Shown: in pieces, positions 6,811 to 11,399 of the stretch
Numbering within the stretch: position 1 is the stretch's first letter
How the letters are laid out: each line of letters starts with the position of its first letter
From: Cohaesibacteraceae bacterium
Lineage (GTDB): Bacteria; Pseudomonadota; Alphaproteobacteria; Rhizobiales; Cohaesibacteraceae
Reading direction: 5' to 3'
DNA length: 11,399 bases
NCBI GenBank assembly: GCA_016764535.1
Contig: JAESRR010000028.1
Coordinates: 5,150 to 16,548, forward strand
Notes under the pieces: model-generated
Databases searched by the model: none
The model's input: the letters and a program-made list of their open reading frames with translations, nothing else
Told to the model about the DNA's origin: nothing
Program-made: the position numbers and the translations under genes

Positions 6811-8247
6811 CTAGATAATCTCCATACTATGCGAAACTGTCTTCACAATTGTATAGTGCAATAGCCCTTCGTCACCGCCTTCTCTTCCATAGCCGCTGGA
6901 TTTAACCCCGCCAAACGGTGTTTCCGGCAACGAAGCCTCAAGCGTATTGATTGATAAATTGCCTGCCTCAATCCCGTCAATCATCATGTTCACATTTGCG
7001 GCAGAATGCGTAAATCCATAGGCAGCAAGTCCATAAGGCACGTTGTTTGCCTGCTCGATTCCCTGTTGCAAATCCTCAACTGGATTGAGAACAGCAATCG
7101 GACCAAAGGGCTCTTCTCTCAGGATCATGGCGTCGTCAGGTACTTCGCTCAGAACTGTTGGCTGAAAGAAGTATCCCTTGCCACTGCAACGAGATCCGCC
7201 TGTCAAAAGTTTTGCTCCACGCTCAACCGCGTCCTCGACAAAATTCTGAAGGGCTTCAATCCGACCCTTGTGCGCCACTGGCCCCATATCAGTATTTTCA
7301 TCCATCCCGTTGCCAATCCGGGTTGACTTGACACGTCCCACAAAACTATCGGTGAAAGACTGAAACAGTTTTTCGTGTACAAAGAAACGTGTTGGCGACG
7401 TACAAACCTGACCGGAATTTCGCATTTTTCGATTAGCCGACGTCACAGCAGCTTTTTGTGGATCTACATCATCACAAACAATTACGGGAGCGTGCCCGCC
7501 CAGCTCCATGAGCACTGGTGTCATATGACGGGCGGCAAGCTCCGTTAGGTGCCTTCCAACAATTGTGGAACCAGTAAATGCCACAAGCCGTGTTTGATCG
7601 TTGGCAATCAGATGGCTTGAAATATCTGCAGGCTGCCCGAAAACAAGATTAAGAACACCTGGAGGCAGGCCTGCATCCTGGAATGCACGGGCGATATGAA
7701 TTGCTCCTGCCGGAGTTTCTTCAGCCGGCTTGAGAATGATCGAACATCCTGATGCCAGGGCCCCTGCTATTTTTCGTGCTGGCTGGCTCATTGGAAAATT
7801 CCAGGGAGAAAACCCAGCGACAGACCCTATTGGCTGGCGAACAACCATATACCGAATACCAGGTGCTCCGGGAATAACACGCCCATACAACCGTTGCCCT
7901 TCAGCGGCATCCCACTCAAGAAACTCGCAACCGCGAATGACTTCCAGCCTGGACTGCTGGATCGGTTTTCCCAATTCCAATGTGATCGAACGAGCAATTT
8001 CCTCTATGCGTTCACGCAAAATCCGGGATGCTGCGAGAATGATCCTGCTTCGCTCGACCGGTGCTGTACGGCTCCATATTTTAAAACCCCGATACGCAGC
8101 GTCCAGCGCATCATCCAGTTGACGCTTGCTCGCTATAGGTAACAAACCAATTTGCTCTTCATCTGCAGGGTTGAGAATGGGCAAATGGTCATTCGATCCC
8201 TGCCATTTTCCACCAATATAGAGTTGAATATCTGGATAAGTATTCAT
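6811..8247 (-). CDS. NAD(P)-dependent aldehyde dehydrogenase (succinate-semialdehyde dehydrogenase-like)
   Basis: This 478-residue cytoplasmic enzyme oxidises an aldehyde, probably a semialdehyde, to the acid. The full set of family residues is present: Asn150 in PWNFP, Lys173 in LKPAEETP, the FTGST loop (224-228), the general base Glu248 in MELGGHAP, the nucleophile Cys282 in SGQVCTSP, and EEPFGP (378-383). Length is normal. ATG at 8247 has GAGG six bases upstream. Overall pattern is closest to GabD/SSADH-type enzymes, but in a cluster with an HAAO-type dioxygenase a role on 2-aminomuconate semialdehyde or a similar ring-cleavage product is also reasonable. It is transcribed alone and converges with nadX. 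Family is certain; substrate is not. Confidence 0.92.
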   Translation of the reverse strand: MNTYPDIQLYIGGKWQGSNDHLPILNPADEEQIGLLPIASKRQLDDALDAAYRGFKIWSRTAPVERSRIILAASRILRERIEEIARSITLELGKPIQQSRLEVIRGCEFLEWDAAEGQRLYGRVIPGAPGIRYMVVRQPIGSVAGFSPWNFPMSQPARKIAGALASGCSIILKPAEETPAGAIHIARAFQDAGLPPGVLNLVFGQPADISSHLIANDQTRLVAFTGSTIVGRHLTELAARHMTPVLMELGGHAPVIVCDDVDPQKAAVTSANRKMRNSGQVCTSPTRFFVHEKLFQSFTDSFVGRVKSTRIGNGMDENTDMGPVAHKGRIEALQNFVEDAVERGAKLLTGGSRCSGKGYFFQPTVLSEVPDDAMILREEPFGPIAVLNPVEDLQQGIEQANNVPYGLAAYGFTHSAANVNMMIDGIEAGNLSINTLEASLPETPFGGVKSSGYGREGGDEGLLHYTIVKTVSHSMEII

Positions 8248-8596
8248 TCATTGCCTCGTAAAATGACCTGCATAGCCCCGAAAAATGACCGACTCTGAAA
8301 TCGTAAGATAAGTTGAGCTGTTGGACAAACCGACACTAGTAAAACTCTGACATGGCAATCAAATGAATTGAAGGAAGGTTGATATCCGAAAAAGTAATAC
8401 CTGAATTTTACAAACGGAGAACCTTGCAATCGTGCTGCCTCGCGGGTGATCGCCTGGCCTTGAGAGACACTCCGAATTTGATGTTTCTCTTAATCTAATG
8501 CTGACTCCCGACTGATAATCTCAACAACGTGATTGACGGCTCACTGGCAGACCGCTACCAGCTGCGCAACAGTTCGGTTCAGACAGGATTTATAGA
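8248..8596. other. Intergenic stretch before rnd, junction of the catabolic and lpt blocks
   Basis: No full gene is supported. The left part must hold the promoter of the aldehyde dehydrogenase, reading left. The right part (8505-8600) is an open frame that ends on the rnd start codon (described separately). I found no tRNA, insertion-sequence end, direct repeat or convincing terminator that would mark an insertion boundary. Confidence 0.5.
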
Positions 8597-8600
8597 ATGA
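8505..8600 (+). pseudogene. Possible tail of a lost gene overlapping the rnd start
   Basis: From just after a TGA (8502-8504) the plus strand is open for 31 codons, including NNVIDGSLADRYQLRNSSVQ, and stops at TGA 8598-8600. That stop overlaps the rnd ATG as ATGA, the arrangement of translationally coupled genes. The peptide reads like real coding sequence, but there is no ATG; a GTG at 8529 lacks a Shine-Dalgarno. It may be the end of a gene that used to precede rnd and was cut off when the catabolic block arrived, or chance. Confidence 0.3.
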
Positions 8601-9211
8601 CCATACGCTTCCATCAGGGTGATCTTCCATCTCTCGATGCCTATACAGGTGATGTTGCCATCGACACAGAAACCATGGGTCTCCAAACCCTCAGGGATCG
8701 CTTGTGTGTGGTTCAATTGTCGCCTGGAGATGGAACAGCCGATGTTGTGCAAATTGCCAAAGGACAGACCAGTGCTCCGAATATTGAAAAACTTTTGGCT
8801 GATTCCACAAAAGTGAAGTTGTTTCATTTTGGCCGATTTGATCTTGCAGCGCTTTCGCACGCCTTTGGCGTTATGCCATCACCCGTTTATTGTACAAAAA
8901 TTGCTTCAAAATTCATTCGAACCTACACTGACCGCCACGGTTTAAAAGATTTGTGCCGGGAGTTACTCGGCGTTGATCTTTCCAAACAACAACAGAGTTC
9001 TGACTGGGGTTCCGACGAACTGACACAGGCGCAATTGACCTATGCGGCTTCAGATGTGCTTTATTTACATCGCTTGCGTGATGAACTGGATCAACGCCTG
9101 GTTCGCGAAGATCGTGCTGCTTTGGCACAGGCGTGTTTTGAATTTTTGCCTACGCGCGCAAAAATTGATCTCGCCGGATGGCCTGAAACCGATATCTTTG
9201 CGCATTCCTGA
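8597..9211 (+). CDS. rnd: Ribonuclease D, short form
   Basis: This 204-residue 3'-5' exoribonuclease acts on tRNA precursors and other structured RNA ends. The DEDDy catalytic set is complete: Asp23 and Glu25 in AIDTETMGL, Asp82 in HFGRFDLAAL, and Tyr149 and Asp153 in YAASD. The HRDC domains of the E. coli enzyme (about 375 residues) are absent, which is normal for the short alphaproteobacterial form. ATG at 8597 has AGGA eight bases upstream. It is followed on the same strand by lptC, lptA and lptB, a conserved alphaproteobacterial order. A 173-base gap before lptC suggests that the lpt genes may also have their own promoter. Confidence 0.93.
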   Translation: MTIRFHQGDLPSLDAYTGDVAIDTETMGLQTLRDRLCVVQLSPGDGTADVVQIAKGQTSAPNIEKLLADSTKVKLFHFGRFDLAALSHAFGVMPSPVYCTKIASKFIRTYTDRHGLKDLCRELLGVDLSKQQQSSDWGSDELTQAQLTYAASDVLYLHRLRDELDQRLVREDRAALAQACFEFLPTRAKIDLAGWPETDIFAHS

Positions 9212-9384
9212 AAAACAGGTTCTTTGTGAATTCCATTATCATGCTGTACTTTTTATCGCCACCTTTGTAGCTATATTGAAACCAGACTGCCTATGGGTGT
9301 AACCGGCGAAAGCATGTATGTGGTTACTATTTGGTTACTGGTGCGCGTTATGATGAATACCAGATTTGTTTACCGGGTTTTTTA

Positions 9385-10152
9385 ATGTCACAATCTGGAT
9401 CTCTGTCAGATAACATCACTACAAATCCAGAGTCCGGTTTCAAACCCGGGTCTGCGAATTTTGCCACCGAACACATGCGTCGGCATGTCCATTCAAATGG
9501 AAATTCTAACCCTGATCACAGCAATATTCAGGCGCGAATAATTGATTCACATGCACAAAAATACGCTTTGCGTCATTCCAAACGCGTGCAGTGGCTAAAA
9601 ATACTGTTCCCATCTCTCGGAATTGGTCTGGCATTGCTTGTTATTGCCTGGTTCATCATATCGCGTAGTCTGGGTCCGGAATTTTCGTTGCTTAGTGCTG
9701 GATTTAACGGCCAATCGCTCACCATGGACAGTCCGACCCTTTCGGGATTTAACAAGGGACGGGCCTTTGAAGTTTCTGCAAAAAAGGCAACCCAGTCACT
9801 TGAAACAGCACACATTATCAAACTGGATCAGATTCATGCCCGATTTGCGATTGATGGGAAAAACTGGGTGACAGTTGATGCCAGAGACGGAGAATTTGAC
9901 AGGGAATCTGAAATACTAAATTTGGCGACAAATATCGTGGCAAAGGTCAGTACCGGTTATCAAATGGATCTTTCGACCGCACGAATAAATTTAAAAGAGG
10001 GCACATTGAGCAGTGATGCCCCCGTGCATATCACGTCAAAACGGATTGATCTTAAGGCAGATGGTCTGCAAGTTGACCAAAAGGCGGACACAATTCTGTT
10101 TGTTGGAAATGTATTTATGCTCATACAACCTGAATCATCTGGAACACAATAA
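9385..10152 (+). CDS. lptC: LPS export protein LptC
   Basis: This 255-residue inner-membrane protein links the LptB2FG extractor to the periplasmic LptA bridge for lipopolysaccharide. A single membrane helix lies at about residues 73-93 (ILFPSLGIGLALLVIAWFII), after a polar, basic cytoplasmic tail; the rest is a periplasmic beta-jellyroll with GEFDRESEILNLATNIVAKV and LSSDAPVHITSKRIDLKADG typical of LptC. I chose ATG 9385; its Shine-Dalgarno is weak, and a TTG 54 bases upstream would add 18 residues. The N-terminal tail of about 70 residues is much longer than in E. coli LptC but common in alphaproteobacteria. Its stop overlaps the lptA start as TAATG, so the two are translationally coupled. 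Confidence 0.87.
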   Translation: MSQSGSLSDNITTNPESGFKPGSANFATEHMRRHVHSNGNSNPDHSNIQARIIDSHAQKYALRHSKRVQWLKILFPSLGIGLALLVIAWFIISRSLGPEFSLLSAGFNGQSLTMDSPTLSGFNKGRAFEVSAKKATQSLETAHIIKLDQIHARFAIDGKNWVTVDARDGEFDRESEILNLATNIVAKVSTGYQMDLSTARINLKEGTLSSDAPVHITSKRIDLKADGLQVDQKADTILFVGNVFMLIQPESSGTQ

Positions 10153-10721
10153 TGCCGATAAAGCTGATGCGTAAATTCATTTTCCTGGTATCATTTATAT
10201 TTCTTGCGGTATTGGATATCCCTGAAATTCAGGCTCAGGGATTTGGTGACGTATTTGGCGGTGCCCAATCGGACCCGGATGCGCCAATAGCAATTAGCGC
10301 CGACTCGCTCAAAGTCAGCAACTCACAAAAAATTGCAACATTTACGGGAAATGTTATTGTTAAACAAGGCAAGCTAACCCTGGAAACACCATCTCTCACT
10401 GTTCACTACGCCGGGGATGCTGCGAAAAGCCAATCGACAGGGCAGTCAATAACCAGACTGGAGGCCCACGGTGGTGTTTTCATCAAAAATGGCGACCAGC
10501 GCGCGCGCGGCAATCGGGGCATCGTTGATTTCACCAAGGATATCATAACCCTGATCGGGAAAGTATCACTGGGACAGGGAGACAACATTGTGCAGGGTGA
10601 AAAACTCATTGTGCATATGAAAACCGGTGAGGCTGAATTGTTTTCTGGCAAACGAGCAGGGAATTCATCCGGCTCGGGTCGGGTTCAGGGATTGTTTCTT
10701 CCAAAAAAGAGGAACAAATGA
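10152..10721 (+). CDS. lptA: LPS transport periplasmic protein LptA
   Basis: This 189-residue OstA-like protein forms the periplasmic bridge that carries lipopolysaccharide from LptC to LptD. The signal peptide (MPIKLMRKFIFLVSFIFLAV, cleavage likely after IQA at 27-29) is followed by the jellyroll repeats: IAISADSLKVSNSQKIATFT, GNVIVKQGKLTLETPSLTVH, the YAGD turn, and GNRGIVDFTKDIITLIGKVS, ending in a basic tail. Length matches LptA. The ATG overlaps the lptC stop (TAATG); ATG at 10167 (MRKFIF) would give a more compact signal peptide. lptB follows after 64 bases. Confidence 0.92.
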   Translation: MPIKLMRKFIFLVSFIFLAVLDIPEIQAQGFGDVFGGAQSDPDAPIAISADSLKVSNSQKIATFTGNVIVKQGKLTLETPSLTVHYAGDAAKSQSTGQSITRLEAHGGVFIKNGDQRARGNRGIVDFTKDIITLIGKVSLGQGDNIVQGEKLIVHMKTGEAELFSGKRAGNSSGSGRVQGLFLPKKRNK

Positions 10722-10785
10722 TCTATCCAGCTGACCTCGACAAACTATTCTGAAGTCGCTAAAGAGCCTTCAGGAACCTTAACCC

Positions 10786-11399
10786 ATGGCAATATTTAAA
10801 AAAACAAAAACGGGGTCGACCCGTTCAAACTCCGACTTTCCCACACCCTCGCAAAGTGTAGAAAAAGGCGGCGCTGGCTGGTTGTGCGTTAACAACATTG
10901 CCAAATCCTATGGCCGTCGCCCGGTTGTGAAGGATGTAAGCCTGACTGTTAAGCGTGGCGAATCTGTCGGTCTGCTTGGCCCGAACGGGGCCGGTAAGAC
11001 CACATGTTTTTACATGATCACCGGCCTCATAAAGCCGGATCAGGGTTCTATCTCTCTTGACGGGTTTGATGTCACCTCGTTGCCCATGTACCGGCGTGCC
11101 CGGCTGGGGATTGGATATTTGCCCCAGGAAGCCTCCATATTTCGCGGATTGAGCGTCGAACAAAATATCAATGCCATTCTTGAGTTATCAGAGCCTGACA
11201 AAAAAAAATGCCGGGAAGAACTCGATCGGCTGCTGGATGAGTTCCGGATCACCCATTTACGTAAATCTCCGAGTATAGCTCTATCAGGCGGAGAGAGACG
11301 AAGACTGGAGATAGCTCGCGCTCTCGCCAGCAAACCGTCCTTTATGCTGCTGGATGAACCTTTTGCGGGTATTGATCCTATTGCGGTGGGAGACATTCA
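10786..11399 (+). CDS. lptB: LPS export ABC transporter ATP-binding protein LptB, 3' end cut by the window
   Basis: The frame runs open from ATG 10786 to the window edge (204 residues visible) and encodes the ATPase that powers lipopolysaccharide extraction with LptFG. Visible motifs: Walker A GPNGAGKT (65-72), Q-loop Gln114 in YLPQEAS, the signature [15 protein letters not shown] (166-180), and Walker [14 protein letters not shown] (186-198) with catalytic Glu191. The H-loop and C-terminus lie beyond the edge. Compared with E. coli LptB there is an extra polar segment of about 32 residues in front of the ABC domain, which would be lost if translation began later; ATG 10786 has AGGA ten bases upstream. 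It is the last visible gene of the rnd-lptC-lptA-lptB run. Confidence 0.95.
   Translation, partial: MAIFKKTKTGSTRSNSDFPTPSQSVEKGGAGWLCVNNIAKSYGRRPVVKDVSLTVKRGESVGLLGPNGAGKTTCFYMITGLIKPDQGSISLDGFDVTSLPMYRRARLGIGYLPQEASIFRGLSVEQNINAILELSEPDKKKCREELDRLLDEFRITHLRKSPSIALSGGERRRLEIARALASKPSFMLLDEPFAGIDPIAVGDI

Noticed and set aside
5762..8374. TTCAAA/TTTGAA and TCAAATGAATTGA-like words before nadX and the aldehyde dehydrogenase gene as shared LysR sites
   Set aside because: The words are short and AT-rich, and spacing differs from the element before lysR; chance is a sufficient explanation.
8342..8497. Small open frame before rnd with a TTG preceded by GGAG
   Set aside because: It encodes few residues of unconvincing composition and lies in a promoter-rich gap; not supported as a gene.
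9207..9219. CCTG-AAAAA-CAGG hairpin at the end of rnd as a terminator
   Set aside because: The stem is only 4 bases and the following TTCTTTG is a poor T-run; it would not terminate reliably.

Overview
The window looks like chromosomal DNA from an alphaproteobacterium, with GC in the mid-40s percent by eye. The main evidence is the right end, where a short HRDC-less ribonuclease D (rnd) is followed on the same strand by lptC, lptA and lptB. That order is typical of alphaproteobacterial chromosomes and usually continues into rpoN, hpf and ptsN. The TRAP-type uptake system and the catabolic enzymes on the left suit a marine or soil heterotroph. I cannot name a genus.

Layout. Bases 1-1867 (minus strand) form an operon: a 3-hydroxyanthranilate 3,4-dioxygenase-type cupin, then dctP and dctQ of a TRAP transporter; dctQ runs off the left edge. 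A LysR regulator (1981-2946, plus) is divergent from it across 113 bases that contain good inverted repeats. Bases 2947-4655 are disturbed: a decayed C-terminal copy of a dapA-family gene (3056-3352), an unrecognised 228-residue protein gene (3501-4187, minus) and about 450 bases with only a possible coding relic. The intact dapA-family lyase is at 4656-5609 (minus). It is divergent from an aspartate dehydrogenase (nadX-type, 5878-6684, plus), which converges on an aldehyde dehydrogenase (6811-8247, minus). From about 8500 rightward the content changes to housekeeping genes: rnd (8597-9211), lptC (9385-10152), lptA (10152-10721) and the first 614 bases of lptB (10786 to the end).

How the genes may work together. 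The left block reads as one accessory catabolic module: uptake of an organic acid by TRAP, ring opening of an amino-hydroxy-aromatic acid by the dioxygenase, and further steps by a Schiff-base aldolase/lyase, an NAD(P)-dependent amino-acid dehydrogenase and an aldehyde dehydrogenase, probably under LysR control. The real substrate cannot be read from the sequence. Two of its enzymes, the HAAO-type dioxygenase and the NadX-type dehydrogenase, belong to families that can each feed the quinolinate branch point of NAD synthesis by different routes, so the pairing deserves a look. The right block makes the bridge (LptC/LptA) and the ATPase (LptB) for lipopolysaccharide export.

The most informative irregularities are the degraded second dapA-family copy, the altered active-site motifs of the intact copy, and the sharp change of gene content just upstream of rnd.
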